Shown here: piece by piece, positions 8,915-17,773 of the stretch
Layout of the letters: each line of letters opens with the position of its first letter
Numbering within the stretch: position 1 is the stretch's first letter
Assembly (NCBI RefSeq): GCF_014204325.1
Contig: NZ_JACHKT010000003.1
Location: forward strand, 1 to 64,000
Direction: 5' to 3'
Length of the DNA stretch: 64,000 nucleotides
From: Arcicella rosea
GTDB taxonomy: Bacteria; Bacteroidota; Bacteroidia; Cytophagales; Spirosomataceae
Made by a program: the position numbers and the translations under genes
Notes under the pieces: generated by a model
The model's input: the letters and a program-made list of their open reading frames with translations, nothing else
The model's database searches: none
What the model was told of the DNA's origin: nothing

Positions 8915-10315
8915 TTATTTTTTAATATTCCATTTCCTTACATCAACTATCGCTTTTGGATAATCTACTCCTATCGTTACTTGATATTTTCTTTGTTCTT
9001 CGGCGGTCAACAAAGCTACTGAATGTACTTTTTCAGCAGTGATATTGGCTAAGACTGGCAACCAAAATTTTACGTACTCGCCTTTTGGGTCGTAGTTATG
9101 GGCTTGTTTCAGAATATTAAAATAACGATTTTCTCTTGGGTCGTTGCCAATACCCGCCACATAAAGCCAATTTCCCCAGTTAGAACATACATCATAATCT
9201 ATCAATTGACTTTCAAACCAAGCAGCACCCCAACGCCAATCTATTTGTAAATCTTTTACCAAAAAACTCGCTACATTTTGTCGTCCACGGTTCGACATAA
9301 AGCCTGTTGCCAACAATTCTTTCATATTGGCATCAATCAAGGGAACGCCCGTTTCGCCCAATCGCCATTTTTCAAAAATACTTTTATGCTGTTTCCAAAC
9401 AATCGTTTTGCCTTGAATACCTTTTTCAAAAAAGATTTTGTTGCCATACTTCAAAGCCACAAAACGGAAATAATCACGCCAAAGTAATTCAAAAATTAAC
9501 CAATAAGTAGAATCATTTTGGGTGCGTTCGGCTTCGTATTTTTTTACTTGTTCATAAATATATCTTGGCGAAATACAGCCATTTGCCAGCCAAAGCGAGA
9601 ATTTAGAAGAATAATCCAAACCCAACATTCCATTGCGAGTTTCTTTATATACTTTCAGCAAGTCTTTTTGCCAAAAATATTCCTCCAATCTTTTTAGAGC
9701 TTCGTCTTCGCCACCTTTGTATAATTGTTGATTTGTTTCGGGAAAATCAAGCTTTGGTAATTCTCCAATGTCAATCGTGTTTGAGAAATTAAGATTTTTA
9801 GGAATCGGGAAAGTACTTCTTACTTTGGTCGCTTTTTCTACTTGGTTTCTAAACTGGGTGAAAATATTAGGTAAATTTTCAATTTTCATGGGCAAATCAT
9901 CCAAATGATAGAGCGTAGCTTGCCAGAAAAACTTAATTTTGATGCCTTCTTTTTTCAAAGCAACTTCTACCGAAGTATCTATATCCGTTTCTTCTGAAGT
10001 TACTTCTTCTGAAACAAATACTTCATCAATCAACAACTCTTTCGCTAATTGTGGAATAATTTCTTCAGGATGACCAATCCTGATAATTAAGTTTGAGCCA
10101 ATACTTTGGAGGTTTTTACGAAGGTTTTCAAGCGATTCAACAAGAAATTGAGTACGCAAATTGCCTGTTTTGGGAAAACCCATCGGCATTTCTTGGAAAA
10201 TTCTGGGGTCGAGTACGTAAAGCGGAAATACTTGAGCAGTTTTTTGAGACGCTTTGAACAAAGCTTCATGGTCGTGAACACGTAAATCGTTGCGAAACCA
10301 AAGGAGTATTTTCAT
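8915..10315 (-). CDS. DASH-type cryptochrome / photolyase
   Basis: A 466-aa photolyase-superfamily protein. I start at the internal Met (10313-10315) because MKILLWFRNDLRVHDHEAL is the normal N-terminus and the 17 residues before it look like spacer. It has a Rossmann antenna domain (about 1-130) and a C-terminal FAD-binding helical domain. The FAD region has F-E-L-L-W-R-D-Y-F-R-F-V-A-L-K-Y-G-N and N-R-G-R-Q-N-V-A-S-F-L, characteristic of CRY-DASH. These repair cyclobutane dimers in single-stranded or looped DNA and may act as blue-light receptors. A second, different photolyase-family gene lies at 22790-24289. Confidence 0.9.
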   Translation of the reverse strand: MKILLWFRNDLRVHDHEALFKASQKTAQVFPLYVLDPRIFQEMPMGFPKTGNLRTQFLVESLENLRKNLQSIGSNLIIRIGHPEEIIPQLAKELLIDEVFVSEEVTSEETDIDTSVEVALKKEGIKIKFFWQATLYHLDDLPMKIENLPNIFTQFRNQVEKATKVRSTFPIPKNLNFSNTIDIGELPKLDFPETNQQLYKGGEDEALKRLEEYFWQKDLLKVYKETRNGMLGLDYSSKFSLWLANGCISPRYIYEQVKKYEAERTQNDSTYWLIFELLWRDYFRFVALKYGNKIFFEKGIQGKTIVWKQHKSIFEKWRLGETGVPLIDANMKELLATGFMSNRGRQNVASFLVKDLQIDWRWGAAWFESQLIDYDVCSNWGNWLYVAGIGNDPRENRYFNILKQAHNYDPKGEYVKFWLPVLANITAEKVHSVALLTAEEQRKYQVTIGVDYPKAIVDVRKWNIKK

Positions 10316-10518
10316 AAAATTTAAGATTGCGGAAATCGGCAATAGTTTTTGAAAATGATTGAGCAAAACCTGAAAACAGTATCGGGGAATTGTATATTAA
10401 TAGCTAAATTGTATCAACTAATAATTGGGCTGAAAGTTTTTTGAAGAGAGAGAAAGAGAAAGGTTTTAGTTTTCTAAAGACCTATTAACAGAGAAAGAAT
10501 AAAATTAAAAGAAGAAAT

Positions 10519-10887
10519 ATGAAGCAAATCAATTTGATAACTAAGATTACTAAGAAGCTATTACTTTTATTTATAGCAATGAATATTATGGGATGCTTTA
10601 ATTGTGAAGATCATATAAACGATGAGATTAAACCTATGTTTATAAAGGCAACAATTACTGAGGTTGATACTGTAATAGACAGACCATTAAAACTTAATTT
10701 TTATTCAAAAGAATCAGGAGCAAAGTTTATTTCTTTTGAAAGTTGCGGAGATGACAATATTTATCAATTAAGAGGGAAAATTAATATCGGTGATAGTCTA
10801 ATAAAGAATATAGGAACAGACACATTCAATATAAAGCAACCAACAGGTAAGATACTTACTTTAAAGTATCAATGTTGTATTCAATAG
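10519..10887 (+). CDS. Small predicted lipoprotein, function unknown
   Basis: A 122-aa protein with a signal peptide of type II: a Lys-rich start, hydrophobic residues about 14-23, and a lipobox-like I-M-G-C with Cys at about residue 26. The mature part has four more Cys (…NCED…, …SCGDD…, CC near the end), so disulphides are possible. I do not recognise the family. It opens the accessory stretch from 10.5 to 12.9 kb, where base composition is more AT-rich and repeats surround each gene. Confidence 0.65.
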   Translation: MKQINLITKITKKLLLLFIAMNIMGCFNCEDHINDEIKPMFIKATITEVDTVIDRPLKLNFYSKESGAKFISFESCGDDNIYQLRGKINIGDSLIKNIGTDTFNIKQPTGKILTLKYQCCIQ

Positions 10888-10973
10888 ATATTGAATACTC
10901 TATACTCTCGTGTGTTGACCTATTTTGTGATTTCCGAGAGATGTTTTATGTCATTGAAGACATATTTTGTGAT

Positions 10974-11040
10974 TCCTGAATCATAAGGCGAGCTAGACGC
11001 TCTTTTCATTTTAGGACGTAGGAAAAACCTACGACCAGTT
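10974..11040 (+). repeat. ~70-nt hairpin repeat, copy 1
   Basis: CCTGAATCATAAG, then a short GAGC/GCTC hairpin, then TTTAGGACGTAGG…CCTACGA. It aligns with 12909-12977. The CGTAGG/CCTACG stem is kept while the loop differs (AAAAA versus GGAATG). The spacer 10888-11236 otherwise holds a short direct repeat (TATTTTGTGATT at about 10920 and 10963) and the operator candidate. I see no gene in it; the short minus-strand frame here is just this repeat translated. Confidence 0.6.
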
Positions 11041-11104
11041 CCAGCAAAAGCATATTCAAACAAATACGAATAGACTTTTTGCTTTTCATTTATAATATAC
11101 ACTA

Positions 11105-11128
11105 TTAGTTGTTAAAATTAACAACTAA
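11105..11128. promoter_or_regulatory. 24-bp palindrome, candidate operator
   Basis: TTAGTTGTTAA, two A residues, then TTAACAACTAA: perfect 11-bp half-sites. It lies 26 bp upstream of a TACTTTTG promoter motif and about 110 bp upstream of the 49-aa gene, a position suited to a dimeric repressor site. Confidence 0.45.
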
Positions 11129-11154
11129 TTTTAGAAAATGTCAATATATATTGA

Positions 11155-11162
11155 TACTTTTG
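11155..11162 (+). promoter_or_regulatory. Candidate -7 element for the 49-aa/DUF6169-like pair
   Basis: TACTTTTG matches TAnnTTTG, 75 nt before the ATG at 11237 and just downstream of the palindrome at 11105-11128. The -33 position is not clear. Confidence 0.4.
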
Positions 11163-11236
11163 TTTACGTTAAACAAATTAATCAATTGAGTATTTGTATT
11201 TGGGTTTAGAAATGCTCAATAAAAACATTTACTATC

Positions 11237-11386
11237 ATGGAAAATGTAAAAACTATAAACAAGACAATACCTGAAGACTTCAAGAGAATGATTGAACAAA
11301 AAATTGAAGAAAAGAGGGATTTTGCAAGAAGAGTAAAAGCGGGCGAATTAGATTACTTAAAAACAAATGTTATTAGAACAATATAA
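11237..11386 (+). CDS. Small charged protein (49 aa), first gene of an overlapping pair
   Basis: ATG at 11237 to TAA at 11384-11386. The product starts MENVKTINKTIPEDFKRMIE and is rich in Lys, Glu and Arg with no hydrophobic segment. Its last 20 nt overlap the start of the next gene (ATG at 11367) in another frame, which implies translational coupling. A small charged ORF before a ~160-aa protein recalls toxin-antitoxin layouts, but I recognise neither family well enough to claim this. Confidence 0.6.
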   Translation: MENVKTINKTIPEDFKRMIEQKIEEKRDFARRVKAGELDYLKTNVIRTI

Positions 11387-11846
11387 GCCATACGAAATTA
11401 GATTATTAAAACAAACTCAAGATGAGTTTGTTTTTTCTTTTACAACGGATTATTCCATAGATTATATAGCCACCTTTAAGAGAGCAGATGTACATTTTAA
11501 TGACAAATGCTATCATTCATTTAATATTTATGAATTTGGTTTTTTTAATCAACAAGAATTAGGAACTATTAAAGACTACCGAATTAGAGATACAATTCAT
11601 AAGATATTAGATTTTTTCATGCAAGAAAATGGACATTCTATCATTTATATATGTGATAATCTTGATGAAAATTTAGAAGTGAGGAATTATCTTTTTAAAA
11701 AATGGATTGGCTTTTATAATAATCAAAACTACAATACCTATTTTAAAAAGATAAAGCTTACTTATTATGAAACTTACATTGGTATAATAAGCCCAATTGA
11801 AGACATTGGATTTACAGAGTATATAAAATATCTGGAAATAGTGTAA
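11367..11846 (+). CDS. DUF6169-like protein, function unknown
   Basis: A 159-aa protein, rich in Tyr, Phe and Ile, with no signal peptide. The opening PYEIRLLKQTQDEFVFSFTT, the later FNIYEFGFF, and RDTIHKILDFFMQENGHSII are reminiscent of DUF6169, a Bacteroidota-specific family usually preceded by a tiny overlapping ORF. This assignment is from memory and moderate. C-D-N-L-D-E-N-L-E-V-R-N near residue 91 is the kind of stretch that binds a partner, but no catalytic motif is evident. It overlaps the 49-aa gene by 20 bp and is presumably made with it. Confidence 0.65.
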   Translation: MLLEQYKPYEIRLLKQTQDEFVFSFTTDYSIDYIATFKRADVHFNDKCYHSFNIYEFGFFNQQELGTIKDYRIRDTIHKILDFFMQENGHSIIYICDNLDENLEVRNYLFKKWIGFYNNQNYNTYFKKIKLTYYETYIGIISPIEDIGFTEYIKYLEIV

Positions 11847-12076
11847 AGACAGAAGGTAGTAGCATTTACTGCCCCCAAAGAAAGAGAAATCTTTTTCTCA
11901 ATAACAACCCCTGACCACTAAGTTATAAACTTCGTGGTGAAATAAATAGTAATCTTACACTTCAAATAGTTGGCTCGGTATAGTATTTCGAGTTCACCCT
12001 CCCCTCAACAGCAGTCTTAGAAGAACCTAACCCCTATAAAAACACTCGTATTTTACGAGTCAACATTTATCTTACA
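11847..12076. other. Spacer with small hairpins, no gene
   Basis: It holds a CCACTAAG…CTTCGTGG imperfect hairpin (about 11917-11940) and a perfect ACTCGTA-TTT-TACGAGT hairpin (12044-12060) that ends 16 nt before the next start codon and could influence its translation. I see no coding frame of note. Confidence 0.5.
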
Positions 12077-12814
12077 ATGAAGCCAATATTGCTAATTTTT
12101 GCCCTAATATTTTTAACCTTAAACGCAAAAGGACAATATCCTTTTGAAAAATATCCAGCTATTAAATACCGAGAGTATAAGAACTGGAAATTTTATGATA
12201 AGACAGAAAAGGAAAATAAGTTTCATTGTACCTTGACAATTCCTAAATTCTTTGATAACCAAGATAATTTAACCATTCAACTCACAACTTTTGCGTATGA
12301 TAGCTCTTCGATAAGAGTGTATCGTAATAAAAGATTGCTTAGAAAGAGTTTTGAGCCAATGTTTTTTCATGATGTGAATCTGGAATCTATAAGAGTTGCG
12401 GATATAAATGGCGATAATTTAAAAGACGTTAAAATAATTGCTTGGTATATGGGTTCTGGTACAGCATCAATGAATTTGCGAACAATATATCTCTTTCAAA
12501 ATAAAGAAGGGCATTTTACAAAAATTTCTTTTTCCGACAAAGCCATTGATAGCAGATTAGAGAGAGATTTTGACGGAGATGGAAACTATGAAATTATCAC
12601 GATGACTTTGAAAGGTTATGGAGGACACAGTTACTGGCTTTTTAATCTTTTCAATTACCTCAATGGTGAGCTCGAAAATGTAAACTCAAAAGATAATTAT
12701 CCGATAATGATACAATACCTTAATCGTGAAAATTATCAAATAACAAAGAAAATAAGTAGGAGTAAAATGAAAGCCTTTACGATGAAACTACCAGAGGATT
12801 ATGATAAGAAATAA
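12077..12814 (+). CDS. Secreted protein with FG-GAP/VCBS-like Ca2+ loops
   Basis: A 245-aa protein with a Sec signal peptide (residues 1 to about 20, cleavage likely after NAKG). Two acidic loops, VADINGDNLKD and DFDGDGNYE, have the D-x-D/N-G-D spacing of calcium-binding FG-GAP/VCBS-type repeats, so it is probably a small extracytoplasmic beta-propeller fragment. No T9SS sorting domain is seen. It is more AT-rich than the DUF547 gene beyond it, and a ~70-nt repeat follows, suggesting accessory DNA. Confidence 0.65.
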   Translation: MKPILLIFALIFLTLNAKGQYPFEKYPAIKYREYKNWKFYDKTEKENKFHCTLTIPKFFDNQDNLTIQLTTFAYDSSSIRVYRNKRLLRKSFEPMFFHDVNLESIRVADINGDNLKDVKIIAWYMGSGTASMNLRTIYLFQNKEGHFTKISFSDKAIDSRLERDFDGDGNYEIITMTLKGYGGHSYWLFNLFNYLNGELENVNSKDNYPIMIQYLNRENYQITKKISRSKMKAFTMKLPEDYDKK

Positions 12815-12908
12815 AGCTCCTACTGGTCTTAGGCTCTCCTAAGACCTAAAACAAAGAAGAGCGTCTCGCTCGAAATTGCCTAATCAGAAGATTGAGAAGT
12901 TTTATTAT

Positions 12909-12977
12909 CCCTGAATCATAGAGCAAGCGTGACACTCTTTACAATTTAGTCCGTAGGGGAATGCCTACGACTAGTTT
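12909..12977 (+). repeat. ~70-nt hairpin repeat, copy 2
   Basis: CCCTGAATCATAGAGC…TTTAGTCCGTAGG…GCCTACGACTAGTT, matching 10974-11040 in order and orientation. Two copies bracket the 49-aa/DUF6169-like pair and the FG-GAP-like gene. Confidence 0.6.
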
Positions 12978-12986
12978 TTTCCCCAA

Positions 12987-13745
12987 TCAAAGCCCATTTA
13001 ATCCCCAGTTATAATTCACAAATTGAATTTTGCCATCTGCGGGCATTTTTACTTTGGCGTATTGATTAACAAAGGCTTGTAAAGGCATTTTCTTGGTGAA
13101 ATCGCCTTTGTACCAATCAAAAATACTTGACAGATTTGCTCCTTTGGCTGAGACTACATTTTTCTTGTTATCGTTCAAGAAATCTATGGCTTGGTCGGTT
13201 AATTGTTCGTCGAGTGTGGTGGCGGTAAAGGCTTCATTTCTTAGTTTTGGGCAAGAAATCGCTGCACAAACTAAAGCAAAATGAATGCGTGGTTCATCAA
13301 ATTTTTTACGGATAATACCATTTTCAATATCGTTCAAATCAAATTTCTTCCCCATCAAATTGATGAATTTTATATCCCAAGGAGAATTGATATAAGTAAT
13401 ATTTACTTTCACAATGTCTTTAATACTTTTCAGAGGATAATTTCTTAGAATCAATTGTACCGTAAAAGCATTATAGGCATTAATCCAATAAGCCAATTGC
13501 TCATCTTTCGTCCACGTTTTTTCGTTGGGTGTGTTTTTTGAAAGCATTTCCAAATACTTATTCAGGGCAACAGAATCTTTTTGAAAAGCCTTATAATTCA
13601 CCATGCCGTTGGTGTTTACATACTTTTTCAGCAAAGTAGTCCAAGCATCATGACTCACAGGCTTTGCATCCGAATTTGGCACATTTGAATTAAAACAACT
13701 CGCAGAAACAGTAAAAATTGTGGCAAGAATAATGAGTAATTTCAT
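12987..13745 (-). CDS. DUF547 domain-containing exported protein
   Basis: A 252-aa protein with a signal peptide (residues 1 to about 17; the A-S-C may be a lipobox). It carries the DUF547 core: W-T-K-D-E-Q-L-A-Y-W-I-N-A-Y-N-A-F-T-V, then L-R-N-Y-P-L-x-S-I, F-D-L-N-D-I-E-N-G-I-I-R, and P-R-I-H-F-A-L-V-C-A-A-I-S-C-P. The last block contains a conserved His and paired Cys. DUF547 is widespread in Gram-negatives and in plant ternary-complex factors; its activity is unknown. The gene is monocistronic, with TCATGCC palindromes upstream. Confidence 0.88.
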   Translation of the reverse strand: MKLLIILATIFTVSASCFNSNVPNSDAKPVSHDAWTTLLKKYVNTNGMVNYKAFQKDSVALNKYLEMLSKNTPNEKTWTKDEQLAYWINAYNAFTVQLILRNYPLKSIKDIVKVNITYINSPWDIKFINLMGKKFDLNDIENGIIRKKFDEPRIHFALVCAAISCPKLRNEAFTATTLDEQLTDQAIDFLNDNKKNVVSAKGANLSSIFDWYKGDFTKKMPLQAFVNQYAKVKMPADGKIQFVNYNWGLNGL

Positions 13746-13821
13746 AGTTTTGGGGGATTATTAAAATACTCTTTCATGATAAAGAGTAAAACAAATGTAA
13801 TAAAATTGGTTTATTCATAAT

Positions 13822-13868
13822 ACTCATGACATGACTCATTAAAATATTCTGTCAGTCATGCCATGAGT
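13822..13868. repeat. ACTCATGGCATGA palindromic repeat, copy 1
   Basis: ACTCATGACATGACTCATTA … TGTCAGTCATGCCATGAGT. The ends are inverted copies of ACTCATGRCATGAC. Related copies are at 19051-19090, 39964-39996 and 59708-59770. This one sits between two minus-strand genes and could form a terminator-like stem. Confidence 0.6.
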
Positions 13869-13879
13869 TATTTTTTTCT

Positions 13880-15049
13880 TTAAATCCCCTTCAATAATCC
13901 ATCCATCAACACATCAATATCATTGGCATCGTTATAAACGTGTGGTGCTAGTCGGATGGCTTCGCCTCTGAACGAGACAAATACTTTACGTTCTTGCAAA
14001 GCTTTTTGTATGGTTAGATAATCAGCTTTGGGCGGAATCCTGATACCTACCAAATGATTACTTCTGTAGGGTTTTTCATCTACCCAATAGCCTTTTTCTT
14101 GTAAAAGCTTCAAAGGTTCTTTCAACAATTCATCACAATATTGATTAATTGAATCAACGCCCCAAGTATTGATTTGAATAAGAGCCGCCGCTAACATTGG
14201 GTTCAAAATAAAATTACTTTTTTCGCCCATGTTGTATCTATCAGACTTACTTCTATACTGCGTTTGATAATTCATCAAGCTTTTAAAATCTTCTGAACCT
14301 ACTCGATTAATCCAGTTGCGTTCTAAAGGCGTTCCTTCATCAAAATAAGCCCCAAAATAGGCTACTCCTGCCGAATAAGGCCCTAAAAGCCATTTATATC
14401 CGGGATTGATAATGGCATCAGGTTGTACTTTTTGTACATCAAAAGGCATCGCTCCGATACTTTGCGTACCGTCTAAAACAAGTAATGCACCTACCGAACG
14501 ACATTGCTTTCCGATGATTTCAGTATCAAACAAAGTGCCATCTGCCCAATGGGTTGGCGACACTACTACCAAACAAGTATTAGCCGTGATGGCTTCTAGC
14601 AACCTTTCATTCCAGATTTTTCCACGATTTTCCAATCCTTCAGGCGGAGGCACTACTTTCATAATCAAACCTTTATCTGCACAAACTTCTTCCCAAGCAT
14701 AAACATCCGAAGGGAATTCTTCACTGACCATGATGATTTCTTGTCCTGCTTGTAAATTAGGTTTTCGGTAAAGATTTTTTGCCACAATCGCCATGCCGTA
14801 AGAAGATGAGGGAAGAATAACGATGCGTTCTGGTTCGGGACAATTAATCAATGTTGAATAGGCTTCTTTGACGGGTTCTACCGATTCAAAAAAACTTTGC
14901 GAAGTAATATATTGTGGTTGCGATTTGCGTAAAATTCCTTGAATACCAGCTTCTTCTACCGATTTTAGATTAGGTGCCATCGTGGCACAATTGATATAAT
15001 GTGTGCCTTCTTCGAGGCTAAAAAGATGTTTTTGGCAGGATAAATTCAT
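13880..15049 (-). CDS. PLP-dependent aminotransferase class V-fold enzyme
   Basis: A 389-aa protein with the class V (cysteine desulfurase / isopenicillin-N epimerase-like) fold. V-S-P-T-H-W-A-D-G and L-V-L-D-G-T-Q-S-I-G (Asp that pairs with the PLP pyridine N) are followed by I-I-N-P-G-Y-K-W-L-L-G-P-Y, whose Lys forms the Schiff base. The conserved R-x-A-P-H-x-Y-N-D-x-x-D near the end fits kynureninase/epimerase-like relatives. There is no scaffold partner (IscU or Suf) nearby, so I do not call it a cysteine desulfurase. It is divergent from dnaG. Confidence 0.85.
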   Translation of the reverse strand: MNLSCQKHLFSLEEGTHYINCATMAPNLKSVEEAGIQGILRKSQPQYITSQSFFESVEPVKEAYSTLINCPEPERIVILPSSSYGMAIVAKNLYRKPNLQAGQEIIMVSEEFPSDVYAWEEVCADKGLIMKVVPPPEGLENRGKIWNERLLEAITANTCLVVVSPTHWADGTLFDTEIIGKQCRSVGALLVLDGTQSIGAMPFDVQKVQPDAIINPGYKWLLGPYSAGVAYFGAYFDEGTPLERNWINRVGSEDFKSLMNYQTQYRSKSDRYNMGEKSNFILNPMLAAALIQINTWGVDSINQYCDELLKEPLKLLQEKGYWVDEKPYRSNHLVGIRIPPKADYLTIQKALQERKVFVSFRGEAIRLAPHVYNDANDIDVLMDGLLKGI

Positions 15050-15115
15050 GTTGCTGATGTTGATTTGAAATTGTTCAAAAATACAAATTCTTAACGATTT
15101 TTAACTCATAAATGC

Positions 15116-15144
15116 TTTGTTCAAAGCAAAAAGATGTAATTTTG
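15116..15144 (+). promoter_or_regulatory. Promoter-like TTTG-N17-TAATTTTG before dnaG
   Basis: TTTG at 15116-15119 and TAATTTTG at 15137-15144 match the Bacteroidota -33/-7 pattern, but the -7 box ends only 4 nt before the dnaG ATG. If it is used, the transcript would be leaderless or would start at the second codon. Confidence 0.35.
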
Positions 15145-15148
15145 AATT

Positions 15149-17248
15149 ATGCGAATAGATGAAGCCACCATAGAACGAATCCGACAAAGTGCTGATATTG
15201 CCGATGTAATTGGCGATTATGTTTCTTTGAAGAAAAAAGGTGCAAACCTTTGGGCTTGCTGTCCTTTTCATGGCGAAAAGTCTCCTTCCTTTTCTGTTTC
15301 GCCAGCAAAAGGAATTTATAAATGTTTTGGTTGTGGAAAAGCGGGTGATTCTATCCGTTTTATCATGGATATTGAAGGTTTGGGATATGGAGAAGCCCTT
15401 CGACATTTAGCCAAAAAGTACGGCATCGAAATCCAAGAGACACAACTTTCCGACGAACAACAATTAGCCCAAAATGAGCGTGAAAGCTTATTAATTGCCC
15501 TTAATTACGCCAAGAATTATTACCAAAATAATCTTTTTCAACACGAAGAAGGGCAGTCAATTGCTTATCCTTATTTCAAAGAAAGAGGTTTTTCAGATAA
15601 AACCATTCGTACTTTTGAATTAGGATATAGCCTTGAAAACTGGGATGCTTTTACTAAAGAAGCCCTGAAAAATGGTTATAATTTAGATATTTTGGTGAAG
15701 GCTGGGCTGACGATTTTGAAGCAAAATGAGCAAGAAAATCCTCAGCAAAACCAAAAAACATTCGACCGTTTTAGAAATAGAGTAACATTTCCTATCCATA
15801 ATGTTTCGGGAAAAGTAATTGCTTTTGGAGCAAGAATTCTGAAAAATGATAAATCACAGGCAAAGTATTTGAACTCGCCTGAAACAGAAGTTTATCATAA
15901 ATCGAATGTACTTTATGGCATTTTTCAAGCCAAAAATGAAATCAGAACAAAGGATGTTTGTTATTTGGTAGAAGGTTATACCGATGTTATTTCTTTGCAT
16001 CAAGCAGGAATCGAAAACGTAGTAGCGTCTTCGGGTACTTCTTTGACGATAGAACAGATTCGATTAATCGCTCGCTTCTCGCAAAATATCACTGTGTTAT
16101 ATGATGGCGACCCTGCGGGCATCAAGGCATCTTTGCGAGGAATGGACATGATTTTGGAAGAAGGACTGAATGTGAAATTAGTCGTTTTTCCAGAAGGCGA
16201 AGACCCAGATAGTTATGTTCAGAAAATAGGCTCTGATGCTTTTGTAGAATATATCCACAAAAACGCCAGCGATTTTATTACTTTCAAAGCAGAATTATTC
16301 CTCAAAGAAGCTGGGAGTGACCCTTTCAAAAGAGCAGAGTTGATAAAAGACATGGTGGGGAGTATTTCTAAAATCCCTGATTCCATCACAAGGTCTGTTT
16401 TCTTTCAAAAAACAGCGAGTTTAATGCAGATTGATGAAGCAATTTTGATTACAGAAAGTAACAAAATTGCCTTTGAAAGAAGTAAACAGCGAGAAAAAGA
16501 CAGTCAAAGAGATGCTAATCGTCAGCGATTGCAAAATGATTTACCTGCTGGCGTAACACTTAGCCAACCAACTTCGCAACCGAATGTAAATTTTGATGAT
16601 TTACCAAGTTTTTCGGAGGAAGATGAATTTTCGGGTTTCCCAACTGATTTTGTTCCAAATAATAAGGTTCCAGTAAGTAACGTACCAGCTAATATTCCAC
16701 CAGCTAATAAGGTAATTCCAACGGGAATTGCTTTGCAAGAAAGGGAATGTGTGCGATTATTGGTGAGTCATGGTATAAAAGAAGTAGATCCAGGTGTTGC
16801 ACCGGGTGTTACTTTAATGCAATATATTTTATCAGAAATTGATGGCATGAATTTTATAACGCCAATTTATGATAATATTTTACAGCTATGTCGTGAGAAA
16901 TTCATTCAAGGAATTGTATTAGATGCTAAGTTTTTTATCGCACATAGTAACCCCATTATTCAACAAGAAGCCATCAATTTAGTAACCGAACGATATGCAG
17001 CTTCGGAAGCTTGGTTGAAACACGAAATCATTGTGCCGACCGAAGACGATAAGTTGGCAGATTTAGCTTTTCAGAATATTTTACGCTTGAAAAAAGCATA
17101 TAACGAACAGCAAATGAAGGATTTGATGCAAAAACTTGCCAAAACTTCGGATGCTGATGAACAAACACATTTGTTAGGATTATTTATGGAAGCCAAGCAA
17201 ATAGAAAAAGAAATCGCCAAAGAATTAGGAACGGTTGTAGGTAGATAG
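15149..17248 (+). CDS. dnaG: DNA primase
   Basis: A 699-aa protein with the full DnaG architecture. The N-terminal zinc-binding domain has ligands C38, H41, C59 and C62 (CCPFHGEKSPSF, KCFGCGKAGD). The RNA polymerase core follows, with TOPRIM motifs V-E-G-Y-T-D-V-I-S-L and L-Y-D-G-D-P-A-G-I-K-A-S. A low-complexity linker (about 440-530) leads to the DnaB-binding C-terminal domain. It makes RNA primers for replication. It is longer than the E. coli enzyme (581 aa) because of the linker and C-terminal region, which is normal for Bacteroidota. sixA follows after 16 bp on the same strand. Confidence 0.97.
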   Translation: MRIDEATIERIRQSADIADVIGDYVSLKKKGANLWACCPFHGEKSPSFSVSPAKGIYKCFGCGKAGDSIRFIMDIEGLGYGEALRHLAKKYGIEIQETQLSDEQQLAQNERESLLIALNYAKNYYQNNLFQHEEGQSIAYPYFKERGFSDKTIRTFELGYSLENWDAFTKEALKNGYNLDILVKAGLTILKQNEQENPQQNQKTFDRFRNRVTFPIHNVSGKVIAFGARILKNDKSQAKYLNSPETEVYHKSNVLYGIFQAKNEIRTKDVCYLVEGYTDVISLHQAGIENVVASSGTSLTIEQIRLIARFSQNITVLYDGDPAGIKASLRGMDMILEEGLNVKLVVFPEGEDPDSYVQKIGSDAFVEYIHKNASDFITFKAELFLKEAGSDPFKRAELIKDMVGSISKIPDSITRSVFFQKTASLMQIDEAILITESNKIAFERSKQREKDSQRDANRQRLQNDLPAGVTLSQPTSQPNVNFDDLPSFSEEDEFSGFPTDFVPNNKVPVSNVPANIPPANKVIPTGIALQERECVRLLVSHGIKEVDPGVAPGVTLMQYILSEIDGMNFITPIYDNILQLCREKFIQGIVLDAKFFIAHSNPIIQQEAINLVTERYAASEAWLKHEIIVPTEDDKLADLAFQNILRLKKAYNEQQMKDLMQKLAKTSDADEQTHLLGLFMEAKQIEKEIAKELGTVVGR

Positions 17249-17264
17249 ACATTAATTAATCAAC

Positions 17265-17768
17265 ATGACAAAGACATTATATTTGGTTCGCCATGCCAAA
17301 GCTTCAGATTCAGTAAGTCCCGATATTGTTCGTCCACTTACCTCCAGTGGGATGATTGATACCGCTAGAATGGGCAGAAATTTATCTACCAAAATCAGCA
17401 CAATTGATTTAATCATTACTTCAAATGCCGAACGCACCCAAATGACAACAAAAGTGCTTTGTGAACAATTGGGTATTCCAGAAGAGAAAGTGTATGTATT
17501 GAGTGATTTATACGAAAGCTCGCCAAAACATTATTTAGATGCAGTGAATGCCATTCCCGCCAATCTTAACCATGTGATGATTGTGGGGCATAATCCAAGT
17601 ATTAGTTATTTTGCAGAGTACTTAACACATGCAGATATTGGTGCAATGCCAACTTGTGCAGTAGTTGGGATGAAAATAGAAAATCAGGCTTGGGCAGAAG
17701 TAGGGAAGAAATCAGGAGATTTGATTTTCTATGATTCTCCAGAAAGTATTTTGGGGTATAATAGTTAG
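17265..17768 (+). CDS. SixA-like histidine phosphatase
   Basis: A 167-aa histidine-phosphatase-superfamily protein. LVRHAKAS at residues 7-14 is the RHG motif in its SixA form (catalytic H10, R9). T-S-N-A-E-R-T and I-V-G-H-N-P-S supply the second Arg and the second catalytic His. SixA proteins remove phosphate from phosphohistidine, for instance on phosphotransferase or phosphorelay HPt domains. The substrate here is not predictable. It follows dnaG by 16 bp and ends with a strong terminator, so dnaG-sixA form a transcription unit. Confidence 0.88.
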   Translation: MTKTLYLVRHAKASDSVSPDIVRPLTSSGMIDTARMGRNLSTKISTIDLIITSNAERTQMTTKVLCEQLGIPEEKVYVLSDLYESSPKHYLDAVNAIPANLNHVMIVGHNPSISYFAEYLTHADIGAMPTCAVVGMKIENQAWAEVGKKSGDLIFYDSPESILGYNS

Positions 17769-17773
17769 TATAA

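Noticed and set aside
10920-11102. Minus-strand 60-codon frame over the repeat region
   Set aside because: It lies wholly inside repeat sequence shared with 12909-12977 and has no family-like features.
11367-11846. Confident toxin assignment for the DUF6169-like protein
   Set aside because: No RNase or other toxin motif is visible; only the gene layout suggests it.
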